NCBI RefSeq assembly: GCF_003086895.1
Contig: NZ_CP026004.1
Location: forward strand, 870,084 to 934,083
DNA length: 64,000 bases
Origin: Stenotrophomonas sp. ESTM1D_MKCIP4_1
GTDB taxonomy: Bacteria > Pseudomonadota > Gammaproteobacteria > Xanthomonadales > Xanthomonadaceae
Direction of reading: 5' to 3'
Position 1 is the first letter of the stretch; each line of letters starts with the position of its first letter. The notes below the pieces were generated by a model. That model did not search any database. It was given only the letters and a program-made list of their open reading frames with translations, and was not told where the DNA came from. This document shows, in pieces, positions 10,135 to 20,552 of this stretch. The translations under genes and the position numbers were made by a program.

Positions 10135-10869
10135 ATGGGTCATAAAGTTCATCCGATTGGTATCCGCCTCGGCATTTCCAAGGACTGGAACTCCAAGTGG
10201 TACGCCAACAAGGCCGAGTTCGCTGGTTACCTGGCAGCCGACCTGAAAGTGCGCGAAATGCTGCGCAAGAAGCTGGCTCAGGCCGGCATCAGCAAGATCC
10301 TGATCGAGCGTCCAGCCAAGACCGCTCGCGTGACGATCCACACCGCCCGTCCGGGCGTGGTGATCGGCAAGCGCGGTGAGGACATCGAGAAGCTGCGCAA
10401 GGAAGTGAGCGAAATGATGGGCGTCCCGGCGCACATCAACGTCACCGAAGTGCGCAAGCCGGAACTGGACGCTCAGCTCGTTGCCGAGTCGATCGCCCAG
10501 CAGCTGGAGCGTCGCATCATGTTCCGCCGCGCCATGAAGCGCTCGGTCGGCAACGCGATGCGCCTGGGTGCCCTGGGCATCAAGGTCAACGTGGGTGGCC
10601 GCCTCAACGGTGCAGAAATCGCCCGTTCGGAGTGGTACCGCGAAGGCCGCGTGCCGCTGCACACCCTGCGTGCCGACATCGACTATGGCTTCGCTGAAGC
10701 CAAGACGACCTACGGCATCATCGGCATCAAGGTCTGGATCTACAAGGGCGAGGTCTTCGATTTCTCCCAGGTTGGCCAGGAAAAGCAGGACGACACCCCG
10801 TCGCGCAACGATCGTCACGATCGCGGTGACCGCGGTGACCGTCAGCGCCCGGCTCGTGAAGCGAGGTAA
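10135..10869 (+). CDS. rpsC: 30S ribosomal protein S3
   Basis: S3 lies at the mRNA entry site of the 30S subunit and helps unwind structured mRNA. It has 244 residues. The KH domain carries [15 protein letters not shown] (about 75-89). The last 20 or so residues are a low-complexity tail rich in Asp and Arg ([18 protein letters not shown]) that differs from the E. coli tail. It stands 5 bases before rplP. Confidence 0.98.
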   Translation: MGHKVHPIGIRLGISKDWNSKWYANKAEFAGYLAADLKVREMLRKKLAQAGISKILIERPAKTARVTIHTARPGVVIGKRGEDIEKLRKEVSEMMGVPAHINVTEVRKPELDAQLVAESIAQQLERRIMFRRAMKRSVGNAMRLGALGIKVNVGGRLNGAEIARSEWYREGRVPLHTLRADIDYGFAEAKTTYGIIGIKVWIYKGEVFDFSQVGQEKQDDTPSRNDRHDRGDRGDRQRPAREAR

Positions 10870-10874
10870 CGACA

Positions 10875-11288
10875 ATGTTGCAACCCAAGCGAACCAAGTA
10901 CCGCAAGGTGCACAAGGGCCGTAACGATGGCCTGAGCTGGAGCGCCAACGCTGTCAGCTTCGGCGAGTACGGCCTCAAGGCAACCGCCCACGGTCAGCTG
11001 ACCGCGCGTCAGATCGAAGCGGCCCGCCGCTCGATCAGCCGCTACGTCAAGCGCGGTGGCAAGATGTGGATCCGTGTGTTCCCCGACAAGCCCATCACCA
11101 AGAAGCCCATCGAAGTCCGAATGGGTTCGGGTAAGGGCAACGTGGAATACTGGGTGGCCCAGATCCAGCCCGGCCGCATGATCTATGAAATCGAGGGTGT
11201 TTCGGAGGAAGTGGCACGCGAGGCGTTCCGCCTGGCCGCCGCTAAGCTCTCGGTCACCACCACTTTCGTGACCCGGACGGTGCGCTGA
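10875..11288 (+). CDS. rplP: 50S ribosomal protein L16
   Basis: L16 binds at the A-site and P-site side of the 50S subunit and is needed for late assembly. It has 137 residues, starting [17 protein letters not shown] as expected. Its TGA overlaps the rpmC ATG by one base, so the two genes are coupled. Confidence 0.98.
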   Translation: MLQPKRTKYRKVHKGRNDGLSWSANAVSFGEYGLKATAHGQLTARQIEAARRSISRYVKRGGKMWIRVFPDKPITKKPIEVRMGSGKGNVEYWVAQIQPGRMIYEIEGVSEEVAREAFRLAAAKLSVTTTFVTRTVR

Positions 11289-11473
11289 TGGAACTCAAAA
11301 CTCTCCGTGAAAAGTCGGCTGACGAACTCAAGGCCCACCTGATCGACCTGCGTAAGGAACAGTTCTCTGTCCGTATGCAGCAGGTCACCGGCCAGCTGCC
11401 GAAGACCCACGACATCCGCCGGGTCCGTCGCGAGATTGCTCGCGTCAAGACCCTGCTCGGCAGCACGAAGTAA
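11288..11473 (+). CDS. rpmC: 50S ribosomal protein L29
   Basis: L29 is a small two-helix protein beside L23 at the tunnel exit. It has 61 residues, starting [18 protein letters not shown]. The start overlaps the rplP stop (TGATG). Confidence 0.97.
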   Translation: MELKTLREKSADELKAHLIDLRKEQFSVRMQQVTGQLPKTHDIRRVRREIARVKTLLGSTK

Positions 11474-11484
11474 GGATGGCCGCT

Positions 11485-11754
11485 ATGAGCGACAATACTG
11501 AAAACAAGACGCTGCGCACGGTCGAAGGCCGTGTCGTCAGCAACAAGATGGACAAGACGGTTACCGTCCTGGTTGAGCGTCAGGTCAAGCACGCGCTGTA
11601 CGGCAAGTACATCAAGCGCTCGACCAAGCTGCACGCCCACGATGCCGACAACGCCTGCAAGGAAGGCGATGTCGTCCGCGTGACCGAGATTGCTCCGATG
11701 TCCAAGACCAAGAACTGGCGCGTGGTGGAAGTCATCACGCGTGCGGCTGAATAA
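11485..11754 (+). CDS. rpsQ: 30S ribosomal protein S17
   Basis: S17 is a primary binder of the 5' domain of 16S rRNA. It has 89 residues from the ATG at 11485 ([17 protein letters not shown]). An ATG at 11476 overlaps the AAGGA ribosome binding site (11472-11476), so it is unlikely to be used. It is the last gene of the S10 group; rplN follows after 12 bases without a visible terminator, so the S10 and spc groups probably share transcripts. Confidence 0.95.
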   Translation: MSDNTENKTLRTVEGRVVSNKMDKTVTVLVERQVKHALYGKYIKRSTKLHAHDADNACKEGDVVRVTEIAPMSKTKNWRVVEVITRAAE

Positions 11755-11766
11755 GGAGTCTGAATC

Positions 11767-12135
11767 ATGATCCAGATGCAGAGCTACCTTGACGTCGCGG
11801 ACAATTCGGGTGCCAAGCAGGTGATGTGCTTCAAGGTGCTGGGTGGTTCCAAGCGCCGTTACGCCGGCATCGGCGACATCATCAAGGTCACCGTGAAGGA
11901 TGCGATTCCGCGCGGCAAGGTCAAGAAGGGTGAAGTGTATGACGCCGTCGTGGTGCGTACCCGCAAGGGTGTGCGTCGCGCCGACGGTTCGCTGATCCGC
12001 TTCGACGGCAACGCTGCCGTCCTGCTCAACAACAAGCAGGAGCCGATCGGCACCCGTATCTTCGGGCCGGTGACTCGTGAACTTCGTTCGGAGAAGTTCA
12101 TGAAGATCGTCTCGCTCGCTCCCGAAGTGCTGTGA
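11767..12135 (+). CDS. rplN: 50S ribosomal protein L14
   Basis: L14 lies on the face of the 50S subunit and takes part in intersubunit bridges; it is also the binding partner of RsfS. It has 122 residues, starting [17 protein letters not shown]. It is the first gene of the spc group, 16 bases before rplX. Confidence 0.98.
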   Translation: MIQMQSYLDVADNSGAKQVMCFKVLGGSKRRYAGIGDIIKVTVKDAIPRGKVKKGEVYDAVVVRTRKGVRRADGSLIRFDGNAAVLLNNKQEPIGTRIFGPVTRELRSEKFMKIVSLAPEVL

Positions 12136-12151
12136 GCGACAGGAGATAATC

Positions 12152-12469
12152 ATGGCTAACCGTATCAAGAAGGGCGACCAGGTTGTCGTCAACGCTGGCA
12201 AGGACAAGGGCAAGCAGGGCGAAGTCGTCCGCGTCGACGGCGACCGTGTGGTCGTCGGCAACGTGAACATCGTCAAGCGCCACACCAAGCCGAACCCGCA
12301 GGCAGGTGTTGCCGGCGGCGTGGTCGAGCGCGAAGCTTCGATCCATATCTCCAACGTGAATGTGCTGAACCCGGCTTCGGGCAAGGGCGAACGCGTTGGC
12401 TTCAAGGTGCTGGAGGATGGACGCAAACTGCGTGTGTTCCGCTCCAGCGGTGAGGCGCTCGACGCCTGA
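12152..12469 (+). CDS. rplX: 50S ribosomal protein L24
   Basis: L24 is an assembly initiator of the 50S subunit. It has 105 residues. The KOW motif ([25 protein letters not shown], about 8-27) is at the N terminus. rplE follows after 11 bases. Confidence 0.97.
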   Translation: MANRIKKGDQVVVNAGKDKGKQGEVVRVDGDRVVVGNVNIVKRHTKPNPQAGVAGGVVEREASIHISNVNVLNPASGKGERVGFKVLEDGRKLRVFRSSGEALDA

Positions 12470-12480
12470 GGAATGAGAAG

Positions 12481-13023
12481 ATGAGTTCCCGTCTCGAAAA
12501 GTTCTACAAGGAAGAAGTGGTACCGGCGCTGATGAAGCAGTTCGGTTACACCAATCCGATGGAAGTGCCGAAGCTTGTCAAGGTCACCCTGAACATGGGT
12601 GTCGGCGAAGCGGCCACCAACAAGAAGATCCTGGAAAACGCCGTCGGCGACATGACCAAGATTTCCGGCCAGAAGCCGGTTGTCACCAAGTCGCGTGTGT
12701 CGGTTGCGTCGTTCAAGATCCGTGATGGTTGGCCGATCGGCTGCAAGACCACGCTGCGTCGCCACAAGATGTACGAGTTCCTGGACCGACTGATCAACAT
12801 CTCGCTGCCGCGCGTGCGCGACTTCCGTGGTGTTTCCGGTCGTTCCTTCGACGGTCGCGGCAACTTCAACATGGGTGTGAAGGAACAGATCATCTTCCCG
12901 GAAATCGACTTCGACGCTGTCGACGCGATCCGCGGCATGGATATCGCCATCACCACCACTGCGAAGACCGATGCGGAAGCGAAGGCGCTGCTGGCAGCGT
13001 TCAAGTTCCCGTTCCGTAACTGA
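12481..13023 (+). CDS. rplE: 50S ribosomal protein L5
   Basis: L5 binds 5S rRNA in the central protuberance and contacts P-site tRNA. It has 180 residues with the usual core ([18 protein letters not shown]). It stands 18 bases before rpsN in the normal spc order. Confidence 0.98.
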   Translation: MSSRLEKFYKEEVVPALMKQFGYTNPMEVPKLVKVTLNMGVGEAATNKKILENAVGDMTKISGQKPVVTKSRVSVASFKIRDGWPIGCKTTLRRHKMYEFLDRLINISLPRVRDFRGVSGRSFDGRGNFNMGVKEQIIFPEIDFDAVDAIRGMDIAITTTAKTDAEAKALLAAFKFPFRN

Positions 13024-13041
13024 TCCGTCGAGGAATCCGAA

Positions 13042-13347
13042 ATGGCAAAGACCTCCATGGTCAACCGCGACATCAAGCGGGAAAAGCTGGCAAAGAAGTA
13101 CGCTGAAAAGCGTGCGGCTCTGAAGAAGATCGTGTCCTCCGTGGACGCGACCTACGAAGAGAAGATCGACGCCGCAACCAAGCTGGCCAAGCTGCCGCGC
13201 GATTCGTCGCCGAGCCGTCAGCGCAACCGTTGCGAACTGTCGGGTCGTCCGCGTGGCGTCTACAGCAAGTTCGGCCTGGGCCGTAACAAGCTGCGTGAAG
13301 CCACCATGCGCGGCGACGTCCCGGGTCTGCGCAAGGCCAGCTGGTAA
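13042..13347 (+). CDS. rpsN: 30S ribosomal protein S14, zinc-free type
   Basis: S14 sits in the 30S head next to S3 and S10. It has 101 residues and is the long form without zinc: the CxxC pairs of the short form are missing and only one cysteine ([11 protein letters not shown]) is seen. In the usual order rpsH follows directly, but here a 257-base spacer with a terminator-like hairpin lies in between. Confidence 0.97.
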   Translation: MAKTSMVNRDIKREKLAKKYAEKRAALKKIVSSVDATYEEKIDAATKLAKLPRDSSPSRQRNRCELSGRPRGVYSKFGLGRNKLREATMRGDVPGLRKASW

Positions 13348-13435
13348 TCCCAGCCAGCCCTGCGATCAGGGGGCCCTCCGGGGGTTCCTGAACCGGGCAG
13401 GGGAGGCGTTCAGCCTTCCCTGTGCAAAAAAACCG

Positions 13436-13463
13436 AAGAGCCCGGCGCAAGCCGGGCTCTTTT
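13436..13463 (+). terminator. Terminator-like hairpin inside the spc operon
   Basis: An 11-bp stem (AAGAGCCCGGC with GCCGGGCTCTT), a GCAA loop and a TTTT end give a textbook intrinsic terminator between rpsN and rpsH. A weaker hairpin (GGGAGGC with GCCTTCC) lies before it. A -10-like TATACT at 13468-13473 follows, but no good -35 box is visible. The 257-base spacer encodes nothing recognisable. Confidence 0.7.
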
Positions 13464-13604
13464 GGCGTATACTCCCGCGTCTTGCTCTGTGCAAACGGGG
13501 TAGCAGGGCAGGCCATCGGCCTGCTGCAACAAGGGGCCTGGCCCGTTTCCAGGAGACAACAGATTTTCGCGAAAGCGGATATCGGTGCACTCAAAGGTAC
13601 TCAT

Positions 13605-14003
13605 ATGAGCATGACTGATCCCATCGCCGACCTGCTGGTCCGCATCAAGAATGCGGCCGCGGTTGGCAAGCAGACGGTGAAAGCCCCGTCGTCCAAGATC
13701 AAGGTTGCGATCGCCCAGGTCCTGAAGGACGAGGGTTACATCACCGACCTGCGCGTGACCCAGCTGGAAAACAACAAGTCCGAGCTGGAAATCGTGCTGA
13801 AGTATTTCGAAGGCAAGCCGGTCATCGCGACCCTGAAGCGCTTCTCGCGTTCGGGCCTGCGCCAGTACCGCGGCAAGAGCGAGCTGCCGAAGGTCATGAA
13901 CGGCCTGGGCATCTCCATCATTTCCACCTCCAAGGGCATCATGACTGATGCGCAGGCGCGCCAGCTGGGCGTCGGCGGCGAAGTCCTGTGCTTCGTGGCC
14001 TAA
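13605..14003 (+). CDS. rpsH: 30S ribosomal protein S8
   Basis: S8 binds the central domain of 16S rRNA and in E. coli represses the spc operon by binding near the rplE start. It has 132 residues from the ATG at 13605 ([17 protein letters not shown]). The frame is open further upstream through the hairpin region, but that part has no ribosomal homology. The gene follows the terminator-bearing spacer after rpsN. Confidence 0.97.
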   Translation: MSMTDPIADLLVRIKNAAAVGKQTVKAPSSKIKVAIAQVLKDEGYITDLRVTQLENNKSELEIVLKYFEGKPVIATLKRFSRSGLRQYRGKSELPKVMNGLGISIISTSKGIMTDAQARQLGVGGEVLCFVA

Positions 14004-14021
14004 GGCGAAAGGAGTAATACT

Positions 14022-14546
14022 ATGTCCCGCGTAGCCAAGAAGCCCGTCACCCTGGGTAAGGTTGAACTGAACGTCCAGGCCGAATCGGTCACCGTCAAGG
14101 GCCCGAAGGGCACCCTGTCGCTGCCGAAGCCGGCTGGCATTGCCATCAACGTCGACAACGGCGTTGCCACCCTGAGCACCGAGAACGCTGACCTGGTCCC
14201 GCTGACCGGCACCGTCCGCGCCATCCTGTCCAACATGGTCAAGGGTGTTTCCGAAGGCTTCGAGCGCAAGCTGGAGCTGGTCGGCGTGGGTTATCGTGCT
14301 GCCATGCAGGGCAAGGACCTGAGCCTGTCGCTCGGTTACTCGCACCCGATCGTGTTCGTGGCGCCGGAAGGCATCACCATCACCACCCCGACCCAGACCG
14401 AAATTCTGGTGCAGGGCGCTGACAAGCAGGTCGTCGGTGAAGTCGCCGCCAAGATCCGTGCGTTCCGCAAGCCGGAACCGTACAAGGGCAAGGGCGTGAA
14501 GTACTCCGACGAAGTCATCATCCGTAAGGAAGCCAAGAAGGCGTAA
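14022..14546 (+). CDS. rplF: 50S ribosomal protein L6
   Basis: L6 lies near the factor-binding site of the 50S subunit. It has 174 residues, with a duplicated fold and the C-terminal signature [21 protein letters not shown] stands before the start. An 86-base spacer with a hairpin (CCGCAC with GTGCGG near 14568-14585) separates it from rplR. Confidence 0.97.
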   Translation: MSRVAKKPVTLGKVELNVQAESVTVKGPKGTLSLPKPAGIAINVDNGVATLSTENADLVPLTGTVRAILSNMVKGVSEGFERKLELVGVGYRAAMQGKDLSLSLGYSHPIVFVAPEGITITTPTQTEILVQGADKQVVGEVAAKIRAFRKPEPYKGKGVKYSDEVIIRKEAKKA

Positions 14547-14632
14547 GTGCGAGTCCCTCGCAAGAGCCCGCACATCCCTGTGCGGACTCCTCAGGGAAAA
14601 GCCCATCCTTCAGCTTTCAAGGAATAATCAAA

Positions 14633-14986
14633 ATGAACAAGAACATCGCCCGCCTGCGTCGCGCCAAGTCGACCCGCGCCCACATCCGTGAGCTCGGCGT
14701 CGCCCGCCTGTCGGTGCTGCGCACCGGCCAGCACCTGTACGCCCAGGTCTTCACCGCCGACGGTTCCAAGGTGCTGGCTGCTGCCAACACCACCCAGACC
14801 GACGTCATGGAAGGCCTGAAGAACGGCAAGAACGCCGATGCCGCCGCCAAGGTCGGCCGTATCGTTGCTGAGCGCGCCAAGGCCGCCGGCATCGAGAAGG
14901 TTGCCTTCGATCGTTCGGGCTACCGCTACCACGGCCGCATCAAGGCCCTGGCAGAAGCCGCCCGCGAAGCCGGCCTGCAGTTCTAA
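14633..14986 (+). CDS. rplR: 50S ribosomal protein L18
   Basis: L18 binds 5S rRNA together with L5 and joins it to 23S rRNA. It has 117 residues, with the usual basic N terminus and the C-terminal [20 protein letters not shown] 161-base spacer separates it from rpsE. Confidence 0.97.
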   Translation: MNKNIARLRRAKSTRAHIRELGVARLSVLRTGQHLYAQVFTADGSKVLAAANTTQTDVMEGLKNGKNADAAAKVGRIVAERAKAAGIEKVAFDRSGYRYHGRIKALAEAAREAGLQF

Positions 14987-14993
14987 GGGATAA

Positions 14994-15020
14994 GGGCAGG
15001 GAACCTCTGGTTCCTTGCCC
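14994..15020 (+). other. Hairpin in the rplR-rpsE spacer
   Basis: GGGCAGGGAAC pairs with GTTCCTTGCCC around a short loop, with one mismatch. A second GC-rich hairpin (CCCGCCT with AGGCGGG) lies near 15029-15048. The rest of the 161-base spacer holds no frame that I can support. E. coli has a short gap here. Confidence 0.45.
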
Positions 15021-15147
15021 GCCTGCTCGCCCGCCTGAGTGAGGCGGGGCGGCGCCGCTCTTCTGCAGCGGCCCACCGCACCATCGCGGTACTCCACAAC
15101 CATAAGCGGCCTCGAGCCGTACATACCCAAACTACCAAGGAATCAAG

Positions 15148-15690
15148 ATGGCAGAAGAACGTCAGCAGCGGGGTCGCGACCGCGACCGTAACCGCGAAGA
15201 GAAAGTCGACGACGGCATGATCGAAAAGCTGGTCGCGGTCAACCGCGTCAGCAAGACCGTCAAGGGTGGCCGCCAGTTCACCTTCACCGCCCTGACCGTG
15301 GTCGGCGACGGCGAAGGCAAGGTCGGTTTCGGCTATGGCAAGGCCCGCGAAGTGCCGGTCGCCATCCAGAAGTCGATGGAACAGGCCCGCAAGAACCTGG
15401 TCAGCGTTGACCTGAACAACGGCACCCTGTGGCACACCATCAAGGATGGTCACGGCGCAGCCCGCGTGTTCATGCAGCCGGCTTCCGAAGGTACCGGCGT
15501 CATTGCCGGCGGTGCCATGCGCGCCGTGCTGGAAGCGGTTGGCGTGAAGAACGTGCTGGCCAAGGCCACCGGTTCGCGCAACCCGATCAACCTGGTGCGT
15601 GCCACCGTGAAGGGCCTGTCTGCTGCGCAGTCGCCGGCTCGCATCGCGGCCAAGCGCGGCAAGAAGGTGGAGGAACTCAACCATGGCTAA
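15148..15690 (+). CDS. rpsE: 30S ribosomal protein S5
   Basis: S5 lies near the mRNA entry site and affects decoding accuracy. It has 180 residues, longer than E. coli S5 because of a charged N-terminal extension (about 1-20, rich in Arg, Asp and Glu). The double-stranded RNA-binding region and the conserved GGRQFTF and GYGKAREVP segments are present. Its 3' end overlaps rpmD by 8 bases. Confidence 0.97.
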   Translation: MAEERQQRGRDRDRNREEKVDDGMIEKLVAVNRVSKTVKGGRQFTFTALTVVGDGEGKVGFGYGKAREVPVAIQKSMEQARKNLVSVDLNNGTLWHTIKDGHGAARVFMQPASEGTGVIAGGAMRAVLEAVGVKNVLAKATGSRNPINLVRATVKGLSAAQSPARIAAKRGKKVEELNHG

Positions 15691-15874
15691 TGAGTCCAAC
15701 AAGACTGTGAAGGTGCGCCTGGTGCGCGGCCTGCGTGGTACCCAGTCGCGTCACCGCCTGTCGGTGCGTGCCCTGGGCCTGAACAAGCTCAACGATGTCC
15801 GTGAACTGAAGGACAGCCCGCAGGTTCGCGGTCTGATCAACACCGTTCACTACCTCGTCAAGGTTGAGGAGTAA
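15683..15874 (+). CDS. rpmD: 50S ribosomal protein L30
   Basis: L30 is a small 50S protein with 63 residues. It begins [16 protein letters not shown], and its start lies inside the end of rpsE, so translation is coupled. rplO follows after 6 bases. Confidence 0.96.
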   Translation: MANESNKTVKVRLVRGLRGTQSRHRLSVRALGLNKLNDVRELKDSPQVRGLINTVHYLVKVEE

Positions 15875-15880
15875 TCGATC

Positions 15881-16324
15881 ATGACTCTGCGTCTCAATGA
15901 ACTGAGCCCGGCACCGGGCGCCCGCACCGAGCGCACCCGCGTCGGTCGCGGTATCGGCTCGGGCCTGGGCAAGACTGCCGGCCGCGGCCACAAGGGTTCG
16001 TTCGCCCGTAAGGGTGGCGGCAAGATCAAGGCTGGCTTCGAAGGCGGCCAGACCCCCATGCAGCGTCGTCTGCCGAAGATCGGCTTCCGTTCGCCGATCG
16101 CCAAGGACACTGCTGAAGTGCTGCTGTACGCGCTGGACAAGCTGCCGGCCGGTGAGATCGACTTCGCCGCCCTGCGTGCTGCCAAGCTGGTCCCGAGCAC
16201 TGCAAAGAAGGCCAAGGTCGTCGTCAAGGGCGAAGTGACCAAGGCGTTCACCCTGAAGGGTATTGCTGCCACGGCGGGTGCCAAGGCTGCAATCGAAGCT
16301 GCCGGCGGCAGCGTGACGGAGTAA
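15881..16324 (+). CDS. rplO: 50S ribosomal protein L15
   Basis: L15 is a late-assembly 50S protein with an extended Gly-rich and basic N-terminal arm ([18 protein letters not shown], about 24-41). It has 147 residues. secY follows after 7 bases, as in most bacteria. Confidence 0.97.
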   Translation: MTLRLNELSPAPGARTERTRVGRGIGSGLGKTAGRGHKGSFARKGGGKIKAGFEGGQTPMQRRLPKIGFRSPIAKDTAEVLLYALDKLPAGEIDFAALRAAKLVPSTAKKAKVVVKGEVTKAFTLKGIAATAGAKAAIEAAGGSVTE

Positions 16325-16331
16325 GAAAATC

Positions 16332-17699
16332 ATGGCGCAAGCTGGCATCGGTAACCTCGCGGGCGGAATGGGCAAGTTCACTGAACTTCGCCAACGTTTG
16401 CTGTTCGTCGTCGGGGCTTTGATCGTCTATCGCATCGGCTGTTATGTGCCGGTGCCGGGCGTCAATCCCGATGCCATGCTTGCCATGATGCAACAGCAGG
16501 GCGGCGGCATCGTGGACATGTTCAACATGTTCTCGGGCGGCGCCCTGCACCGTTTGAGCATCTTCGCGCTCAACGTGATGCCGTACATCTCGGCATCGAT
16601 CGTGATGCAGCTGGCCACCCACATCTTCCCCGCCCTGAAGGCGATGCAGAAGGAAGGTGAGTCCGGCCGCCGCAAGATCACCCAGTATTCGCGCATCGGC
16701 GCCGTGCTGCTGGCGGTGGTGCAGGGCGGTTCGATCGCCCTGGCGCTGCAGAACCAGGTGGCACCGTCGGGCGCTCCGGTCGTGTACGCGCCGGGCATGG
16801 GCTTCGTGCTCACCGCCGTGGTCGCCCTGACCGCCGGCACCATGTTCCTGATGTGGGTCGGTGAGCAGGTCACCGAGCGCGGCATCGGCAACGGCGTGTC
16901 GCTGATCATCTTCGCCGGTATCGTGGCGGGCCTGCCGGGTGCGGTCATCCACACCTTCGACGCCTATCGCGACGGCAACATCCAGTTCATCCAGCTGCTG
17001 CTGATCGCCATCGTCGTTCTCGCCTTCACCTTCTTCGTGGTGTTCGTCGAGCGTGGCCAGCGCCGGATCACGGTCAACTACGCGCGCCGCCAGGGCGGTC
17101 GCAATGCGTACATGAACCAGACCTCGTTCCTGCCGCTGAAGCTGAACATGGCCGGCGTCATTCCGGCGATCTTCGCCTCGAGCCTGCTGGCCTTCCCGGC
17201 CACCCTGGCCATGTGGTCCGGCCAGGCCGCCAACCAGAGCGCCGTCGGCCAGACCCTGCAGAAGGTTGCCAACGCCCTGGGTCCGGGCGAGCCGCTGCAC
17301 ATGATCGTCTTCGCTGCGCTGATCACCGGCTTCGCGTTCTTCTATACCGCGCTGGTGTTCAACTCGCAGGAAACCGCCGACAACCTGAAGAAGTCGGGCG
17401 CGCTGATTCCGGGCATCCGTCCGGGCAAGGCCACCGCCGATTACATCGACGGCGTGCTGACCCGCCTGACCGCTGCCGGTTCGGCCTACCTGGTGATCGT
17501 CTGCCTGCTGCCGGAACTGATGCGCACGCAGCTGAACGCCTCGTTCTACTTCGGTGGTACTTCGCTGCTGATCGTCGTGGTGGTGGTGATGGACTTCATC
17601 GCCCAGGTGCAGGCGCATCTGATGTCCCACCAGTACGAGAGCCTGCTGAAGAAGGCCAACCTGAAGGGCGGCAACCGCGGCGGTTTTGCCCGCGGCTGA
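16332..17699 (+). CDS. secY: Protein translocase channel SecY
   Basis: SecY is the central channel of the SecYEG translocon in the inner membrane. It has 455 residues with ten hydrophobic segments, the expected layout. The cytoplasmic loop after TM8 contains the SecA-contact region, followed by the conserved [15 protein letters not shown] segment. It is the last gene before the 345-base spacer that precedes rpsM. A candidate promoter for the next genes overlaps its last codons. Confidence 0.98.
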   Translation: MAQAGIGNLAGGMGKFTELRQRLLFVVGALIVYRIGCYVPVPGVNPDAMLAMMQQQGGGIVDMFNMFSGGALHRLSIFALNVMPYISASIVMQLATHIFPALKAMQKEGESGRRKITQYSRIGAVLLAVVQGGSIALALQNQVAPSGAPVVYAPGMGFVLTAVVALTAGTMFLMWVGEQVTERGIGNGVSLIIFAGIVAGLPGAVIHTFDAYRDGNIQFIQLLLIAIVVLAFTFFVVFVERGQRRITVNYARRQGGRNAYMNQTSFLPLKLNMAGVIPAIFASSLLAFPATLAMWSGQAANQSAVGQTLQKVANALGPGEPLHMIVFAALITGFAFFYTALVFNSQETADNLKKSGALIPGIRPGKATADYIDGVLTRLTAAGSAYLVIVCLLPELMRTQLNASFYFGGTSLLIVVVVVMDFIAQVQAHLMSHQYESLLKKANLKGGNRGGFARG

Positions 17700-17714
17700 T
17701 AAGCCTGTTATACT
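17686..17714 (+). promoter_or_regulatory. Candidate promoter at the secY end for rpsM
   Basis: TTGCCC (17686-17691), inside the secY 3' end, and TATACT (17709-17714) are 17 bases apart. This would start the alpha operon with a leader of about 325 bases. Confidence 0.5.
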
Positions 17715-18044
17715 TTCGTCTTCCTGACGTGATGGTCCTCCGCTTCGCGGACTCTGGCCACACAAACGAAGGGCGGCCCCCGCAGCGGTTCCGGGTGGGG
17801 GTGTGACGAGGTGGTCCTGCGCTGGAGTAGCGCGGGCGGCCCCGGGGAAACCCAGGTCCAACCTTGTCCGGCGCCGGAGCCTGGGCACACTCCCCAGGCC
17901 GGGTCCATGAAACTTCAGTGTTTCACGGGCTTCCATGTAAACCGGAACCTTGTTAGTATCACTAGTTCACTTTTTTGATCCATCCTGCCGGATTGGCGTG
18001 CCCGAGGCGCGCTGTCGGCCATCACTCAGCTGGAGAACCGCGTC
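17715..18044 (+). other. Long structured spacer before rpsM
   Basis: This non-coding stretch is GC-rich and full of self-complementary segments. Examples are CCTGGG with CCCAGG near 17880-17899 and TGAAAC with GTTTCA at 17908-17925. In most bacteria rpmJ lies between secY and rpsM, but no L36 frame is present here. In E. coli S4 controls the alpha operon by binding a pseudoknot in the rpsM leader. Whether this longer leader does the same cannot be read from one sequence. Confidence 0.45.
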
Positions 18045-18401
18045 ATGGCGCGTATTGCAGGCGTCAACCTGCCAGCCCAGAAGCATGTCTGGGTCGGGTT
18101 GCAAAGCATTTACGGCATCGGCCGTACCCGTTCGAAGAAGGTCTGCGAAGTCGCAGGCGTTGCTTCGACCACCAAGATCCGCGATCTGTCGGAGCCGGAA
18201 ATCGAGCGCCTGCGCGCCGAAGTCGGCAAGTACATCGTGGAAGGCGATCTGCGCCGTGAAATCGGCATTGCGATCAAGCGCCTGATGGACCTGGGCTGCT
18301 ACCGCGGCCTGCGTCACCGTCGCGGTCTGCCGCTGCGTGGCCAGCGCACCCGTACCAACGCCCGCACCCGCAAGGGCCCGCGCAAGGCGATCAGGAAGTA
18401 A
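18045..18401 (+). CDS. rpsM: 30S ribosomal protein S13
   Basis: S13 sits in the 30S head, contacts the P-site tRNA and forms intersubunit bridges with L5. It has 118 residues, starting [16 protein letters not shown], with the basic C-terminal tail [17 protein letters not shown]. It is the first gene of the alpha operon, 11 bases before rpsK. Confidence 0.98.
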   Translation: MARIAGVNLPAQKHVWVGLQSIYGIGRTRSKKVCEVAGVASTTKIRDLSEPEIERLRAEVGKYIVEGDLRREIGIAIKRLMDLGCYRGLRHRRGLPLRGQRTRTNARTRKGPRKAIRK

Positions 18402-18412
18402 GGGACCTATAA

Positions 18413-18802
18413 ATGGCTAAGCCCGCTGCTAAGACCAAGAAGAAGATCAAGCGCGTCGTCACCGACGGCGTTGCCCACGTCCACGCTTCGTTCAACAACA
18501 CCATCGTGACCATCACCGACCGCCAGGGCAACGCTCTGTCGTGGGCGACCTCCGGTGGCGCTGGCTTCCGCGGTTCGCGCAAGTCGACCCCGTTCGCTGC
18601 CCAGGTGGCTGCCGAAAAGGCCGGTCGCGCTGCGCTGGACTACGGCGTGAAGTCGCTGGAAGTCCGCATCAAGGGCCCGGGTCCGGGCCGTGAGTCGGCC
18701 GTGCGTTCGTTGAACAACGTCGGCTACAAGATCACCAACATCATCGACGTGACGCCTATCCCGCACAACGGGTGCCGTCCGCCGAAGAAGCGTCGCGTCT
18801 AA
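18413..18802 (+). CDS. rpsK: 30S ribosomal protein S11
   Basis: S11 lies on the platform of the 30S subunit, close to the mRNA exit. It has 129 residues with the conserved C terminus [18 protein letters not shown]. rpsD follows after 15 bases. Confidence 0.98.
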   Translation: MAKPAAKTKKKIKRVVTDGVAHVHASFNNTIVTITDRQGNALSWATSGGAGFRGSRKSTPFAAQVAAEKAGRAALDYGVKSLEVRIKGPGPGRESAVRSLNNVGYKITNIIDVTPIPHNGCRPPKKRRV

Positions 18803-18817
18803 AGGGAGCGATAAGAA

Positions 18818-19447
18818 ATGGCTCGTTATATCGGTCCTACCTGTAAGCTCGCCCGTCGCGAAGGCGCCGACCTGTCCCTGAAGAGCCCGGCGCGTGCGCT
18901 GGACTCCAAGTGCAAGCTGGAGCAGAAGCCCGGCCAGCACGGCGCCACTGCCCGCAAGGGCAAGCTGTCCGACTACGCCACCCAGCTGCGCGAAAAGCAG
19001 AAGGTCAAGCGTATCTACGGCCTGCTGGAGCGTCAGTTCCGCAACTACTACAAGAAGGCCTCGACCAAGAAGGGCAACACCGGCGAGAACCTGCTGCAGC
19101 TGCTGGAAACCCGCCTGGACAACGTCGTCTACCGCATGGGCTTCGCCGTGACCCGTCCGGCTGCCCGTCAGCTGGTGTCGCACCGCGGCGTCACCGTGAA
19201 TGGCAAGTCGGTCAACCTGGCTTCGTACCAGGTCAAGGCTGGCGACGCCATCGCTCTGTCTGAAAAGGCTGCCAAGCAGCTGCGCGTCCAGGAAGCCCTG
19301 ACCGTCGCCGCCCAGCATGACCTGAGCCCGTCGTGGGTTGAAGTGGATTCCGGCAAGTTCACCGGCATCTTCAAGGCTGTTCCGGATCGTTCGGACCTGC
19401 CTGCGGACATCAACGAAGCGCTGATCGTCGAGCTGTATTCGAAGTAA
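18818..19447 (+). CDS. rpsD: 30S ribosomal protein S4
   Basis: S4 starts assembly of the 30S body and is the repressor of the alpha operon in E. coli. It has 209 residues. Two cysteines (C9 and C32) lie in the N-terminal domain, and the S4 RNA-binding fold spans about 97-160. A GC hairpin (CCCCCGGC with GCCGGGGG, about 19464-19483) lies in the short gap before rpoA. Confidence 0.98.
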   Translation: MARYIGPTCKLARREGADLSLKSPARALDSKCKLEQKPGQHGATARKGKLSDYATQLREKQKVKRIYGLLERQFRNYYKKASTKKGNTGENLLQLLETRLDNVVYRMGFAVTRPAARQLVSHRGVTVNGKSVNLASYQVKAGDAIALSEKAAKQLRVQEALTVAAQHDLSPSWVEVDSGKFTGIFKAVPDRSDLPADINEALIVELYSK

Positions 19448-19503
19448 TTCATCATTGGAGAGCCCCCGGCGACGGCCGGGGGTTCACTAGGAGAACCCGC
19501 AAC

Positions 19504-20502
19504 ATGACGGTTACCGCCAACCAGGTTCTGCGTCCTCGCGGTCCGCAGATCGAACGCCTTACCGACACCCGTGCAAAGGTCGTTATCGAACCTTTGGAGC
19601 GGGGGTACGGGCATACGCTGGGCAACGCCCTGCGTCGCGTGCTGCTGTCGTCCATCCCGGGCTTCGCCATCACGGAAGTCGAAATCGACGGCGTGTTGCA
19701 TGAGTACACCACGGTCGAAGGTCTGCAGGAGGACGTGCTCGAAGTCCTGCTGAACCTGAAGGACGTGGCCATCCGTATGCACTCCGGCGACAGCGCCACC
19801 CTGTCCCTGTCCAAGCAGGGTCCGGGCGTTGTCACGGCTGCTGACATCAAGGTCGACCACAATGTGGAGATCCTGAACAGCGATCATGTGATCTGCCACC
19901 TGACCAAGGATACGGCGATCAACATGCGTCTGAAGATCGAACGTGGTTTCGGCTACCAGCCGGCTGCCGCGCGTCGTCGTCCGGACGAAGAAACCCGTGC
20001 CATCGGCCGTCTGGTCCTGGATGCCTCGTTCTCGCCGGTCCGCCGCGTCGCCTATGCCGTGGAAGCGGCCCGCGTCGAACAGCGTACCGACCTGGACAAG
20101 CTGGTCATCGATATCGAGACCAACGGCACCATCGACGCCGAGGAAGCCGTGCGCACCGCCGCCGACATCCTCAGCGACCAGCTGTCGGTGTTCGGTGACT
20201 TCACCCACCGCGACCGCGGTGCGGCCAAGCCGGCCAACAACGGCGTGGATCCGGTGCTTCTGCGCCCGATCGACGATCTGGAGCTGACCGTGCGTTCGGC
20301 CAACTGCCTGAAGGCTGAAAGCATCTACTACATCGGCGATCTGATCCAGAAGACCGAAGTGGAGCTGCTGAAGACCCCGAACCTGGGCAAGAAGTCGCTC
20401 ACCGAAATCAAGGAAGTGCTGGCCCAGCGTGGCCTGTCGCTTGGCATGAAGCTGGAGAACTGGCCGCCGGCCGGCGTCGCCAGCCACGGCATGCTGGGCT
20501 GA
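19504..20502 (+). CDS. rpoA: RNA polymerase alpha subunit
   Basis: The alpha subunit dimerises to scaffold RNA polymerase assembly, and its C-terminal domain contacts UP elements and activators. It has 332 residues: an N-terminal domain to about 235, a short linker and the C-terminal domain. The C-terminal segment [16 protein letters not shown] is almost identical to E. coli and includes the DNA-contacting arginine. It lies between rpsD and rplQ, the standard alpha operon order. Confidence 0.98.
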   Translation: MTVTANQVLRPRGPQIERLTDTRAKVVIEPLERGYGHTLGNALRRVLLSSIPGFAITEVEIDGVLHEYTTVEGLQEDVLEVLLNLKDVAIRMHSGDSATLSLSKQGPGVVTAADIKVDHNVEILNSDHVICHLTKDTAINMRLKIERGFGYQPAAARRRPDEETRAIGRLVLDASFSPVRRVAYAVEAARVEQRTDLDKLVIDIETNGTIDAEEAVRTAADILSDQLSVFGDFTHRDRGAAKPANNGVDPVLLRPIDDLELTVRSANCLKAESIYYIGDLIQKTEVELLKTPNLGKKSLTEIKEVLAQRGLSLGMKLENWPPAGVASHGMLG

Positions 20503-20522
20503 TAAAGCCTCCTGCTGTACCT

Positions 20523-20552
20523 GAAGGCTCCACCGTTCGCGGTGGAGCCTTC
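20523..20552 (+). other. UUCG hairpin between rpoA and rplQ
   Basis: A perfect 13-bp stem (GAAGGCTCCACCG with CGGTGGAGCCTTC) is capped by a TTCG tetraloop, a very stable RNA fold. It lies 20 bases after rpoA, and no T-run follows. It may stabilise the rpoA end or act as a processing site. The remaining part of the 195-base spacer is not assignable. Confidence 0.6.

Noticed and set aside
16248..17936. Open frame of 562 codons on the minus strand across secY
   Set aside because: Antisense to secY; the sequence is rich in Gln, His and Asp without a domain.
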